Assembly: GCA_029721435.1 (NCBI GenBank)
Contig: CM056583.1
Span: 72,353,120-72,417,119 of the forward strand
Length of the DNA stretch: 64,000 bases
Direction of reading: 5' to 3'
From: Gymnothorax reevesii
Taxonomy: Eukaryota > Chordata > Actinopteri > Anguilliformes > Muraenidae
In this document: in pieces, positions 36,340 through 49,031 of the stretch
How the letters are laid out: each line of letters starts with the position of its first letter
Position numbering within the stretch: the first letter of the stretch is position 1
Notes under the pieces: generated by a model
What the model was told of the DNA's origin: nothing
The model's input: only the letters and a program-made list of their open reading frames with translations
Databases searched by the model: none
Position numbers and translations under genes: made by a program

Positions 36340-36622
36340 AGCACAGAACCTCCGCCGCCAGGGGGCAGCAAAGCCAAAAGCACGGCGATTGGAACTTCGG
36401 CCCATTGGAAAGACTTGAAATCTTGAACTTTGGAGTATATCTCAGCAGTACTTTGACCTAGATATGCCGAAATTTAATCACCTCTTCCTTGACTTAATAC
36501 CCACCTACCCTGAAAATTTCATCAAAATCCAGCCATTAGTTTTTGAGTTATCTTGTACACAAACAAACAAACCAACAAACAAACGGCACCGAAAACATAA
36601 ACCTCCTCGGCGGAGGTAAATA
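36340..36622. repeat. Hairpin-ended dispersed repeat, copy at 36.6 kb
   Basis: Begins near gagcacagaacctccgccgc and ends with (CAAA)n, then ACCTCC (36601-36606), a 5-nt loop and GGAGGT (36612-36617). It also has the phrases tcatcaaaatccagccatta and gagttatcttgtacac. Both ends carry an acctcc/ggaggt motif. Confidence 0.55.
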
Positions 36623-39600
36623 ACTGGTTCAGGTTTCTCCTTGCCAACATGATTCAAACCTGCAGATACTGACCTTTCTGTGAATGTGTCATGCATTTAT
36701 GAATTGAGAGCTTACAATTATTGTGATTCAATAATCATTAACATTGTGTAAGAAGCTGAAAATGCCAAGCGATTCTCGAGATTACCCCACCCCTGTTCAG
36801 ACACCTGCAAAATTTATATTGGTCAAAACACATTAACAATTTTTGGAGTGGTCTTTCTACTATAATAGAGAAATCAGTGCAAAAAAAAAAAAAAAAATAG
36901 AAGAAAATCCAAGGAATGCCCCTGGTTTGAACAGGTGGCATTTTAGCATTTTTTCCACATTTGGCAAGGTGCTGACTGCAGTTGGTGATGAATTCATGGT
37001 GAAATCAGCCTAATTAATATTCAGCAGACACAAATGAATGGAAAAAATTCCATTGTCACTTTCTTGAAATCCTCAAAAGTCTGTGAACTGTGCCACTGAG
37101 TGCACTTCTCTTAGTTATGATTTGAATACCCAATATATCAAGTTGTCATATCAGGTATTGTTGGGGATTTTAGAAACACCGAAATCTTTTGATGGGGGAA
37201 TTCGGGCGTTACGTGCGTTTCGAAAAAAAAGTTATGTGCGTTACGCATCCGAACTGGGTATGAAGAAATCCATTTCTGGAGCATTTTATGAACATTGGGT
37301 GATTTGTTTTTCTTTGAAATAAATATTTTTCACAAAATGAAGTGGTTTAGGGGTCCTTTGTGATGGGTTCAGATAGGAAGCCATTTATACCAAGGAAACT
37401 TGCAAGAAGCCATTCTTGCCGTGACCAGTTTCTGTTGTGAAACCTTGTTGTTTTTCTGCAAGAGGCCATTCTTGCTGAGGCCAATTTCTGTTCATGGTTT
37501 TTTTTGAGCAATTTCTTGACACAACTGACAGTGACAGGGCCACCAAGTCTTCTATAAAGGAATAGAATGGAAAAAGCCCTAGCAGATCTATGTCCTTGAT
37601 GTGTAACAGAGGACCAATTCTCAGGATCACTCACTTTTATTCAGACAAGTAAGTTTCAATCTTTACCGAATTTCCAATTTCTGTTCATGATTCTCACTTT
37701 AATTTAGGTATTGGAAGTTTATATTTACCCAGGGCTGTACAGTGTGACAGTTTTGCTCGCATTTGCGATAAAAAGAAAATTATGCGCAAAGATAAATTAG
37801 AAAACACTAGCACACGTGCAAAAGACTGCATAATTGCTGTTGATCTGCCCCAACTTTGTCTGCTGCAGAAGACAAGTGGGTGTGATTGTCTTTAAGATAT
37901 GAAGAAGTGATGCATCAAGGAAAATGTATTTTGAGGTAGGCGATCTACTGACCATTTAAATACTTTCGCTAAAAAAAACATTTCCCCGACAAGAGCGCGC
38001 CGCACCATCAAAGACGGTACGAGGCAGATTTGAATCACTCATTCATCCGCCTAACTGACATTACATCAGGTTCCTGTAAACGGCTTCAGTTTACTCAGGT
38101 TGTCACTTATTCCCCCAACCACATACCAACACCCAGCCCCTAACCCAAACTCAAGCCCTGAACTCTACCGTAACCCAAATCGTAATCTTGTCTAGATATT
38201 TTAAGAAAGCTGGAACCACAGCTTGGAGCAGGTGGCAAGGAAGATATTTTCTATGAATTCATTACTGTTGTATAAATCAAATGTCAACATGCAGACAAGC
38301 AAAAAGCACGAAAGAAATCACAAAGATTGTCACTCTTTTCTGTGAAAAATTACCTTTAAATTTTCATAACGCATGTAATGTTATGCGTGTTACACATCTT
38401 TCAGGCAAATTCCCATTGGGAAAATATGAAAATCTCAGTGATTTCTTTGGTTTATTTTTTTTTGTTCACCCATTCTACCTTTGCATATGAGAAATGCAGG
38501 CCAAATATGGTCAATCGTTTGTTCTGCATACATAAAAGGGTAATTTTTATTACGTGCGTTACATAGACAACTCCCTAAATCTTCATCGGAAATTTTTTAA
38601 AAATCATCAGAAAGTCGGACATTGAGCAAATGTCATTGATTAAAGTATGCCTCTATTCAGTAAAAGACTGTGTGACTGTATTTTTTGCGTTGGAAATGAT
38701 AAAAAAGTGAGAGAAAATTGTTTTTGCCTTTTTTGCCTTTGCCTTGACTTTTTTCTAATCTTGAAAGTGGCTTATATTTGATGATGTGGTGTCAAATGAT
38801 GTCAAAATAAGTTATAATTTCCTACTGGTTTAGATGTGTAAGTTTCCAAAAAAAATGTATCCCATTGACAGAATTCAAAAATTTATTTTTCTGACCCAGG
38901 ACCACTTAGGCTGGAATGGCCCTGATGTTGAAAGATAAATATCAGGTGAGTTACAAAACAACAAACTGGACTTATTTCAGATGAAGCCCTGAAGCTACTG
39001 GGAACATACCCCAAGTCCACAGCCAAACTGGCTGAATGTAAAGTCTGTTGCAGTGAGAGTGACACCACAGGCAATGGCCTCATTTCCAAACTACCCTGCA
39101 GCATCTTGTAACGAGTAACAGCCATCGAGACAGCCATTTGTAGCCAAACCATCCAATATTACTCAGTCAATTTCTAAGTGTCGGACAGCAATTGCCTCCA
39201 GTTCTAAAAACAAAAAGAAAAACAAAAAAAAAAGGATAACAAACCAATCACTCAACAAATATGACTCAGATGTTCAATATGGAACAGAAACTATTTACTT
39301 AAATTCCAACAGTTTTGGTGTAGTGGAGTGAGCGATAGTCATGAATTTTTACTTTCCTCCGTGATTTCTTATGTGATCTGTTGTACTAAAACAGTTTCCT
39401 CTCAAATGTGAAAACCAGGCAAAACACAGCCCAAATCGCACCTAAGGCCTCGAAAATTATACTTTAATGATGCGTGGTGTAAGCCCTGATGCAGGCTTGT
39501 AGATCATGAAACGACAGCTAGTGTAATAGAAAGGCAAGAGATGGTAAGTCGAGCCACGCCGGTTGCTAGCATTAGCCAAAACACTAGTAGAAATGAATGG

Positions 39601-41429
39601 CAGCGACTGATAGCCTTTACTAGGAGACATAAAATCTGTGACTGGAATACAGTAAGCACTATCATCAAGTTGCACCGATGAGGTCTGTGATGACCCTGCA
39701 ATAAATGTGGCATGCCAGGGACTGATTGTGGTGGGAGAGGCAGGAGGTACCCACATATAAAACCACAACATCCACACGCCTGGTTACAGAGGTGTAACTG
39801 AAGATCATAGCCAGGTCTTCATAACATCATATTTTTTGCTCTGACAGCTACTCGCCTGACAAAGGGGAGACTTCATCTGGCACTCTCAACCCAAGCACAT
39901 CCTATCTGGCATCCAACACAATCAGCCTGAAATAATGTGACAGGAGGCAGCTTATACATTAAGGCTGCTCAGTCAAGTCAGCAAACAGCTAATGTGCACG
40001 TTACCTACAGAGAGCTGATGCTCATGAGATACAGTATTTAAACTTGTTCCGTGGCCGGATCTTCAATCGTTCATGGCTAGTGGATCCCATGTTTTTATGC
40101 ATTGGGAAATCATTAAGTGACCTGCATTACAAAGCAAAAGCAAATACACAACGTAAAAATACTGCAACATCACTGAAAATACATGCAACAAGAAAAGTCC
40201 TTGAGGCTGTTCGAAAGTCACTTAGATTAAATGAGGTTCATTCAGAAACCAGGACTCTGCGTGGCCAATCGGCGATACATCAATTGACATAAATTCAGTG
40301 CAACACCGCAGGGAAAGCTTTATGTACCAATCAGACACAGAGATAGTGACTCAACTCTTGGATTTCCATTTCTTCCGCAGGGTACGATGACCAAACGAGC
40401 AAATGGAACTTGTGCACTAGGACAAGATCTGACCTCACAGAGGGAGTTGCTTTGTTTTTCACATCGACCCTGAACTCGTGCAGTGGAATACAAAACTTAT
40501 ACTACTTCTCTTCCACAGAACTGTGCTGGTCAATCCCATCACTTCACTGTGGAATTCCTTCTCAGCTTCATAATACGGGTTAAACACGGACATTCCTTTG
40601 TTATTATGAGGTCAAGAATTCCTGCTAATGATGTCATTTTCTCAAAGAATATATAGTCAGATTTCATCCAATTAAATGCATCAGTTGGTGGGAACCAGTG
40701 TAGCGAACGGATCATGTGACACCTCACCATCCCCATCTATGGAATAGCCATGGCAGAACTTTGCAAACATGACTCCCTTATAAACAGAGTGTTCTCCTCA
40801 AAGCAGTGTGTCAATCATACATTCCATACAATTTGTGTTCCTCAAAAGCAGCTGCAGAAGCATTCATTCTTCTCTGTCATGACTCAACTCTGCACACTGT
40901 GTCACTTAATGTATAAAAGCATCACACAAATACTCAAACCTAGAAATAAGAGAAATGGTGAAAGAAAAGAATCAAACTCAGTTAAATATTCAGAAAACAT
41001 AGTGCAAACTCAGTGACAGAGCTTGATATTCCCTGGATAAAATCATTTAGGACTTCACTGCCTTTGTATAAAAACGACAGAGTGACAACACGTCCAATAC
41101 AATAAATCACAGCTGCAATCCAAAGTGATAAAAACACTAATCCCATGAAAATAACTCTGCCATTGAGGATTTTAGCTGCGCATGAGTACTTGCTCAAAAA
41201 AATGTGAAATAATTAATAGGCAAGATTGAAGCAAGGCTTGGTATACACATCTTAAAAGATGATCTGATATTAATCTATGCAACTATATTTTCTTAACCAA
41301 ATTCAATGAAGAAAAAATAAAAAACTATAAGCCAAAATTTGCCTTTATAGTAGGGCTAAACCCTGTTAAACAAGGCAATCAGAGATGGCAGACTTCACCC
41401 CATTCACGCAAATATTGTCATGTGCGGAA

Positions 41430-41438
41430 TCACAAACC

Positions 41439-41470
<32 letters not shown>

Positions 41471-41530
41471 AACAAACACACAGAGCTGCTAAAAACAGTA
41501 CTTCACGCCCACTCCGTGGAGTGAAGTAAT
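41430..41530. repeat. (GACA)n/(CAAA)n tract with terminal hairpin, copy at 41.5 kb
   Basis: gacagacagacagacagaca runs into aacaaacaaacacaca, then the perfect stem TACTTCAC (41499-41506) and GTGAAGTA (41521-41528). Confidence 0.65.
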
Positions 41531-43439
41531 GAAAGACAAAATGTCATCAGTGTCATAGATGACATGTCAACAATATCAGGAGAATCATAAATAATAGTCA
41601 AATTAAATGATTAGCTAATACTAACAGCTGCCAATGAACACTTGCTCCATGATATAGTTTATGGGCTTTTAGTGACACTCATTTGAAAGGGACAAAATCA
41701 ACTTTCTACTACAGCGCACTATTGTTGGTCAGTAAATATGTCCAATTTCTTGCCGAAAACATATCACCAGCTCACAAGACAACACAATCGTTATGAGCGT
41801 GAGACACGTATAATCACCAGTAGCTAAGTTAACAAGTGCTATTCAAATTTTATAACAATGAGTATAGCATTCCGCCCACCACCAACCCACACCCTCCCCC
41901 ATTCAACAAGCTTTCTTATTTGCCCTTATCTGGCCTCACTCAGCTGAAAGTTAATTTTCCTGCAGCTAGATCTGGTGTGGACAGTGAGTTACGGAGGGAC
42001 TGAGGCTGAATGGTCACTGAGCTAAATGAGAAACACACTGGAGTGGGTCATAGCTTCAGTACAACTTTTCTGTCAAATCCTTTCCCCTTACTAGAGGGAA
42101 ATTACATTTCAGCTGACCCTTAGCAAGGCATTTCATATAAAGATACACACAGAAGGTATGGTCAAACAAGGGAGAGCTCAGGAGCTGGACCTCAGAGCTT
42201 GCATGGAGGGCAACCCTGGTCCTGTTAAATAACAGCCAGTATCAATGGGGTGATTGTTTTCCATTTTGCATTCAATATTTGATATTACATTGACACAACT
42301 TCTCATCCAAATAAACACTTTCACATAACAGGGCAAACTGGCAACTCAAGAGAAGGTAAATGCATACCAGAACATGCAATAGAAATGCCACATTCTGTCC
42401 TATTAAAGACAGTTGTTTCCACAGGACTGGTTATTGTAAAGCTTACTATCACACAAAACAATCTGAATTACCGTAACCAGCAGAACATATAAAATGATCC
42501 ACATAATGGTTTTAAAATAAAAATTTAGGTCGAAAAAGGCAACTAGACCAGCAACCATCCTATCCACGCCACTTAATCTGAATCGTTTCCAGAAGTACTC
42601 CATTAACATGACTGTAATCAGCAAAAAAAATTGCAATGACATGCTTGTCCATAAAAACAAGGGAACTACATCAATCAATAGAATGATATTCACAATTTCT
42701 ATACAGCAATATTATTTTCATATTGCACAAGCAAACTCATTTGTATCAAAAGCCTACATTTGATTTTTGTTTTTCAGAAACTATTCACCAACACTCTATG
42801 TTTGCAAATTGCGCACGACCTAAAGAAAATAACGATAACCTGGACTTTCATCACCCAACTTGGGAGGTAAACTGCATGGTGAAAAGCAAGGCATGTCATC
42901 ACAACCCTGCAATCACTCTTTTTCCTCTCTCTTTCGACACTATTACATGACGAGCATAAAAATATGAATCGAGATAATGATACTTCTTTAATATTTCAAT
43001 GCAGGTAAAATCCGCAACGAAAGAGCCCAGCGGAGGCCTGGGGTTCCACACAAGCGCAAGAATCAATAAACAGAACAGTTATGATACATTGCAACTAGCT
43101 AAATAATAAAAAAACTTCCCGGTAAACTAAATAAATAACAATAAACTGAGTCTCAACGCATCTATTACTGGCTCACGGCGATCAAAACACTGTGATGTTA
43201 CTGTTTACGAACATACAATGGAGTCATTTTCATAACTCAGTTGTGGCGCGCAGCATAAATAAACGCATACAATTAGAAATAAATGAAATCACTGAAAGAT
43301 TCCTAATTATCATCCCTTTTTAGAATGAGCGAGCATGTCAGCTAACCGTAATAAAGTGCTCCCCCGGTTCTGTGATCCTGCTATCCTGCTAATAGGGGCA
43401 GGCTAAGCGTTACTTGTCAACTCACCAGCAAATCGGTGT

Positions 43440-43523
43440 TTATATCGACAGCGATCGGGTCGAGGAAGGGAGAAATTTTTGCAAGGAATTAATGACGTTT
43501 TCTTCTGTCCTCCATTTATCCAT
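43440..43523 (-). promoter_or_regulatory. uORF 2 in the presumed wdfy3 5' leader (27 codons)
   Basis: ATG at 43523 (MDKWRTEENV...) with TAA at 43442-43440, overlapping the end of uORF 1 in another frame and ending 14 nt before the splice donor. The context tatggATGg has G at +4 but no purine-rich optimum beyond that. It would be contained in transcripts starting in the YY1 motif. Confidence 0.35.
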
Positions 43524-43587
43524 ACGTGATAAATAACGCCGTAATCCAAAGGTGATTGCTGGCCCAGGTCCTCCTACTGGTAGCCAT
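43516..43587 (-). promoter_or_regulatory. uORF 1 in the presumed wdfy3 5' leader (23 codons)
   Basis: Opens with the ATG inside the AAGATGGC motif and runs 23 codons (MATSRRTWASN...) to TAA. It is in the leader only if transcription starts upstream of 43587. If the YY1 motif is the initiator itself, the ATG may sit at the cap or be absent from many transcripts. Confidence 0.35.
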
Positions 43588-43700
43588 CTTTAATCCTCAA
43601 CATCCAACTACTACACAGGGAGCTCCGGGACTACTCCTTCACTGCATTCTGGGTAACACAGGAGGCTGCAACCTTCGGCTTGTGTCACATACTGGAGACG
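43575..43700 (-). promoter_or_regulatory. Candidate wdfy3 core promoter with YY1- and ZNF143-like motifs
   Basis: The plus strand reads tagccatctt at 43581-43590, the reverse of AAGATGGCTA, the YY1 motif common at vertebrate TATA-less starts. About 55 bp further upstream, tgcattctgggta at 43643-43655 reads as TACCCAGAATGCA on the minus strand, close to the ZNF143 core (TCCCAGAATGCA). No TATA box is evident. Both motifs are seen directly; promoter function is inferred from motif pairing and the donor downstream. Confidence 0.5.
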
Positions 43701-43865
43701 CCGCGAGGGAATAATCCCAAAAAATAAAAAAAACAGAAGGAAGGTAGACACTGACATCTGCTGTACAAACAGGCAACAACGAAAATCATAAATGATTACC
43801 ACAGCACAGTAATTTTATCTTGGGTAGTTAATGCAACATTTTCTACAATAAATGAATCACTAAAA

Positions 43866-45010
43866 ACAACCCCAACTCAAGTAAAGTTGGGACAGAATGG
43901 AAAACGTGCATACGAATAGAAAGCAGTGAAAAACAAAGTCATTTGAAATATTTGATGTCAACAGGGAGTTGTTATCAGGATTAGGCTCGAAAGCAGCATC
44001 CAGGAGTGCTTCAGGAGCAAACGTGGTTCAAAGATCATCAATTTTTTCAACAAATACATGAAAAAAGCTTTAAAAACAATGTCCTGAAAAAGAATGTGAA
44101 GGGATTTGGATGTTTAACTATCTAGGGTGCATAAAATTAAATAGTTCAAGGATTCTGGAAAAAAAATGTTCATAAAGGGCAAGGGAACAAGCATAAGACA
44201 AATACACTTGACCTTCAATCACTCTGACAGCATCACTCTGACTGCACTGCATCAAGAGCCTTCATTTATCCATTAGGGATATAACTGCATGGGCTCTGGA
44301 TTACTTCAGCAAACCTCTGTGAAGTTCTGCAATATGTGTTTATATCCACAAATACAGCTAAATCTTTACTTTGCAAGGAGGACGCCTTATATTAACAGTG
44401 TCCAGATGCAACATCGACTTCTCTGGGCTTGCAGGCATCTAAAATGGACCATTACACAGTGGAAATGTGTACTGTGGTCAGAAAATCAATACTACAGGTC
44501 TTTTTTTTTGGAAGGAAGGAAAGGACACCATGCACTTCAGACCAAGAAAGAAAAGGACCATTCGGGCTGTAAGCAGCAACAAGTCCAAAAGCCATACTGT
44601 GTCATGGAATGGGGATTTGTCAGTGGCTTTTGCAGGGGAAACTCGCTCTTCAGTGAAGGCACCATTAATGGTGAAAAGTACACAAAGACTTTCGCATGTT
44701 ATATGCTATGTCTTTTCCCAGGATGCAACGCAAATTTCAATAGGCCAATGCAAAACTGTATTCTGCGTGCATAACAAAGTCATGTACGCATGAGAACAGG
44801 CACAGGTGCTGAACTGCGCCTGCCTGCAGTCCCAACTTGTCCCCAGTAGAGAATGTTGAAAATTTTTAAACAAAAAACGTGACAATGAAGGACCATGCTG
44901 TCATCAACCTTAAGTCTTGTTTGCAGGAAAAACGGTATAAAATTGCACGTGAAACATTTAATCACTTGGTATCTTCAGTTCCTAAACGTTTGCCAAAAAT
45001 TCGCTAAAAT
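43866..45010 (+). mobile_element. Dead Tc1-like transposon (family 2) with transposase remnant
   Basis: Starts acaaccccaactcaagtaaa and agttgggaca. The frame at about 44,380-44,720 reads LLWACRHLKWTITQWKCVLW, KPYCVMEWGF and EGTINGEKYTKTF, matching the middle of a Tc1-like transposase (compare WGC..G and EGTINAEKY). A later stretch preserves CSPxxSP-like sequence with frameshifts. Not functional. Confidence 0.7.
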
Positions 45011-46587
45011 ACATAGTAAGAATCAAAACAGATATGTGTTTGTTTTGAATAATCAGTAAAATCCAAGTGGTGAAGCATTAAATAGTGCGCTATTGTATTG
45101 TTTTCAAAGATTTGCTCATCAATTTAATTACCTTGAGGTTTACCCGTCTGTATTCTTATCTGTTACATATATTTCACACACTTAATTACAAGAATTGCAT
45201 TTGCATATAAGGAAAATTGTCAAAATTAAAGTTTAATTTTGGAAATAATTTTGATATATTTTTGTATCTATCCTTTGAGAAAAAAAATAATTGATCATAT
45301 GCATATCAATTAGCATGACAGAGACAACAAAATATCTTTTCAGAGTTGAGGTTAGTTGTATGAAAGCGGCTGACAATTCTTAGGGCCCACAGTTTCAGGG
45401 GACTGCAGTCCATGACAGCCCACTAATATCCCAGCAACAAGGGGTCAAAAAGCAATATTCTCTCGAGGGTCAGCTAAGCCTCTCCTACTCATGTTACATG
45501 AACTGATTATGGACTCCTTTTGAAGGAAGTGAAAAATCTTTCATTTAATGAAAGGCCATTTTAAATGCAGATATAACAGAAATATTTCTCATCACCTCCT
45601 CCAAAAAAGTTGAACAAAGTTTTTGCCTGTTTGCTCGTCTGTCTGTTCGTTTGTAAGCAGGATTATAGAAAATCCTGCTGGATGAAACATCGGGAAGGTT
45701 ATATATGACAACAATAACAGGTGTTTAGATTTTCACAAGTCAAGGTAAAAAAAAAAAAATAATACAGGCAAAGGGATGCACGCCACCAAGTGCCCTTTTA
45801 GGTCAAACACTGTTCCAGAGAGAAGACATAAAAATAAAAGCAGCGTGAGAATTCTGATACCCGTCTTCAGAATGCTGACTGACTGCTAACTTTTAGGTCT
45901 CTGAATTTATTTTGGCCGAAAAACCATCTTACCATCTCACGCACAAACAAGTTATTGACACCATAAATATATTATTATACAAAATGTGTCATTTCAGTGA
46001 CAGCTAAGATGCAAACTTTAAGAATGTTTTACATTTAAAATATCTGACAAATTATATTTGTGAACTCATCAAGTCAAAATTGACGTTTAATGACACTTCG
46101 TGATTTTGAGATAACGGTTGTTAAAGTTGGTCACCTTTTACTTGATCTGCAATAGCAATTCAAGATTCCATTGGCCCGCATTTATCAAACGTACGTACAC
46201 ACAAAAAAAAAAGAGAGAAAAAAAGGTGTACGCCAAAACTGCCACAAGGATCGACATTTTTCAATCTGAACGTGAGCGAGTGGTCCACAAAAATCTCACA
46301 CCAGGTCTGACCAGGTGTATGCAAAGTTCAAACCAGCAAACAACATGCAGGAACGAGTGCAGTTGTCAAAATGAGTACTAAACCATATGCAGAGATGCGG
46401 ACATCATGCTGCTGTTGCTCTTAAAAGTAAAATGAATATTTAGTCTAAATATATAAATTGGCTAGATTAATAAATAGATGAATTAATACATTTGACACCT
46501 GTGTTGAAAAATTAATTAAATTTATATTTTGGGACAACCTGCTTGTCAGGCCAGATGGCTGACAATTACAATCAATTTGATTAAAGG

Positions 46588-46775
46588 CTTCAACTGTAGG
46601 GGCTACAATCAAGCAACCTAATGATGAAACTGTCACATTGATGCTTTCCGAAGTAAAACAAGCATACCGATCAGAATTGCTGCATATAAGTCATCCAGGA
46701 GCATTTTTAATTAGCAGAGTAGGCAAACTAACATGCAGTAGCTGATCAGCAGTCATGACTATGAATGCAATCTGT
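46588..46775 (+). repeat. Direct repeat, copy 1
   Basis: gcttcaactgtaggggctac... through aaactaacatgcagtagctg. Recurs about 800 bp downstream with clear similarity (estimated by eye as roughly 80 percent). Followed by short internal repeats with the phrase ggtgtgaaagcagctt at 46,801 and a variant near 46,902. Confidence 0.65.
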
Positions 46776-47389
46776 CGCGCGAAAAATTAGTTTCGCATCC
46801 GGTGTGAAAGCAGCTTGACGTGCCCATAACGCGTGTATTCGAGTCTTTGCATTGACTTTGAATGTAGGCTAGTCTGTCCTGCGAAAAATTCATTTCGCCT
46901 CCGATGTGAAAGCAGCTTTATGGATAGCCTAGTACGCGACAGCTGGAGAGAGCTCTGGTTATGTTATGAACATAATACAGGTTTTACAGACTGTAAGTTC
47001 CGTAAGTGCGGACAAGTTGCTTATATGGAGCTAGCGAATCGATCACTTCTAATATCCGATTTAATCTCCGCCTTTTTCATTTTTTTATTAGCCACAACAA
47101 CTTCTAAAGGGGGAAAAAATTATGTCACGGTATTGCAGAGAAATCATTTGTTATACCAGACATGGTAGAGCTTCTACATTTCGCATTGCTTTCACGGTAG
47201 CACCAGAGAGCTTGCCCACACATTTGTGAAGTATGCGGCTGATCCCTGTCATGGATTAGTGAAGCGATCACAAGCAGCTGTAAACAAATCCAAATCCAAA
47301 AACACATACCCCAAACTCTGCAAAACCTACGTCTAGTCGAACAGTGCTTTTCAGCCTAACTTTGCAGACACATACAGTGCCTCTTTGGT

Positions 47390-47575
47390 TAGCTTCAACT
47401 GTAGTGGCTGCAATCAGGCAAGGACATGATGAAACTGCCACATTGATGTTACCGAAGTAATAAGCATACCGATCAGAATTATTGTATATAAGTTAACCAG
47501 TAGCATTTTTAATTAGCACGGCGGCACGCAAACTAACATGCAGTACCGAGTAACCGCATGGTCATAACCCCAGAG
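47390..47575 (+). repeat. Direct repeat, copy 2
   Basis: gcttcaactgtagtggctgc... through aaactaacatgcagtaccga. The match resumes at caggttttacagac (47,593; copy 1 equivalent at 46,979), so the duplicated unit is longer and partly deleted here. Confidence 0.65.
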
Positions 47576-47902
47576 CCAAACCCTTGCAACACAGGTTTTA
47601 CAGACAGCCAGTTCCGTTACCGTGGACAGTTGTACCAGGCATCCAAATTACAAACAAGTATAAAAAGTTAGCTTCAAATGAGGTTTATGGTCGCACAGCT
47701 CCCGCAGAATTTCCCCTGATATTTCTCTTGCATATTTAGGACACAAACATCAGCAACAGTAACTTGGCTACGTTAGCCGCAGTGCTACAGCCACAATCAA
47801 CTGGCTATCACGTCCGGTTGGCTTATGCAGTAAAAGCAACTTACAGCTTCTGCGTCTGTGAGTCACGGACAGTCACGACCAATACAGGATTTATCTTCAG
47901 AT

Positions 47903-49031
47903 TAGGGCTGTCGCATTAATTAGTCGCGATTAATTTCAGCGTAATAAAAGTAACTGCCACTATGAGGTAAACAGACTTTCTTGCTTATTACTTTTTCTAT
48001 GACACATACCTAATGCGGTCATTTGAAATGTTTCCGGGAAGAAAACCGTGATTTGAAGTCCGTTAATTACCAGCGAGGTTGGACAGCCTCCATCGCCTTG
48101 GCATAATTAGCTTACCTTAAATAAATTCCCGTGTACTTTGCATAACTTGCAATCAAGCCATTTATTCAGCCAACTGACAAACCAAAATCAAAATGTGGCC
48201 TATAATGAGTAAGAAGTGATAATGCGAAGCAGATGGACCTAACCAGGTTGCCGTGTTAGATTGAAAGAATAATCTGAATAAATAGCAGACCTCTGAATTC
48301 CACTTTTCATCGAGGAATTTTGTATGCATTATAAAAGATATTTCTAAAAAAAATAAATAAATAATTCAAAGATGGCCCAGCTTTTAAGAGCTTTAAAATA
48401 TAGGCTACGTGAAGAGGGGAACATTTTGTGAAGCATACCGAACGTGAATTCAAGAGAGAATATATTTGCATTGCAGGCAATAGTCAAATGCACCAAAGAT
48501 TTGGCAATTAACGTTCAGACGAATCTTTGCCGCAAATTTTAGGCATTTTTTATTAGATAATTGAACGAGAGCAATTAAAAATAATGTAACTCAAAGCACT
48601 TGATTTTATTTACTTTTGAGCGTCTAAATAACCAACAGTGAAAGTGGAAAACATTTTGTTTAAGCGTATAGAACGTGACATGTAAATTGTTAACGAATCT
48701 GAAAATCTTTCAATATAACGCGGCAGCCTGGTTAGGTCTGTCTGCTTCTCATTATCTCTTCTTAATCATTATGGGCTACATTTTGGTTTTGATTCGTCAG
48801 TTGGCTGAATAAATGGCTTGATTGAAAGTCAGGCAAAGAACACGGGAATTGATTTAAGGTAAACTAATTATGCAAAGGCAATGGAGGCTGTCCAACCTCG
48901 CTAGCAATTAGCAGACTTCAAATCACAGGTTTCTTCCTGGAAGCATTTCAAATGACCGCATTAGGTAAGTGTCATAGAAGTTACTTTTATTGCGCTTACA
49001 TTAATCGCGATTAATTAACGCGACAGCCCTA
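47903..49031. mobile_element. hAT-type non-autonomous foldback element with 8-bp target-site duplication
   Basis: Flanked by an identical 8-bp direct repeat, CTTCAGAT, at 47895-47902 and 49032-49039. The ends are inverted: TAGGGCTGTCGC at the left, GCGACAGCCCTA at the right. Both arms continue as long inverted repeats of several hundred bp (for example catttgaaatgtttcc left and ggaagcatttcaaatg right; gccatttattcagccaactg left and cagttggctgaataaatggc right). An 8-bp duplication is the hallmark of the hAT superfamily. The centre has no transposase frame. Confidence 0.9.

Larger units (their letters stand above)
21530..43425 (-). other. wdfy3 intron 1 (about 21.9 kb)
   Basis: Runs from the non-coding first exon donor at 43,425 to the start-exon acceptor at 21,530. 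Mostly AT-rich, with repeats listed separately. No coding exon was recognised on either strand. Further non-coding 5' exons could be hidden here. From 37,050 to 38,880 several short stretches with gcgttacgcat/ttacgtgcgt motifs look like one decayed repeat. At 34,757-34,774 there is a G-run. Confidence 0.5.
43426..43640 (-). other. wdfy3: Probable wdfy3 non-coding first exon (5' UTR)
   Basis: On the minus strand a transcript start region leads to the strong donor TTTGCTG|GTGAGTTG at 43426/43425. There is no long open frame, and the stretch is CpG-bearing and free of recognisable repeats. It lies upstream of the wdfy3 start exon on the same strand, with no other minus-strand gene between. The coding start exon carries only 31 nt of 5' UTR after an acceptor, so an upstream non-coding exon is required. 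The 5' boundary is not visible and is set roughly. Linking it to wdfy3 over 21.9 kb is inference. Confidence 0.6.

Noticed and set aside
38115..38190. ctaacccaaactcaagccct-type stretch resembling interstitial telomere repeats
   Set aside because: Too degenerate: no two consecutive TTAGGG/CCCTAA units.
40982..41197. 71-codon minus-strand frame with a hydrophobic segment
   Set aside because: A lone hydrophobic frame in an AT-rich intron; the composition alone predicts such frames.
41430..41480. Regularly repeated GACA units, considered as a CRISPR array
   Set aside because: Simple tetranucleotide repeat without spacers, in a vertebrate genome.
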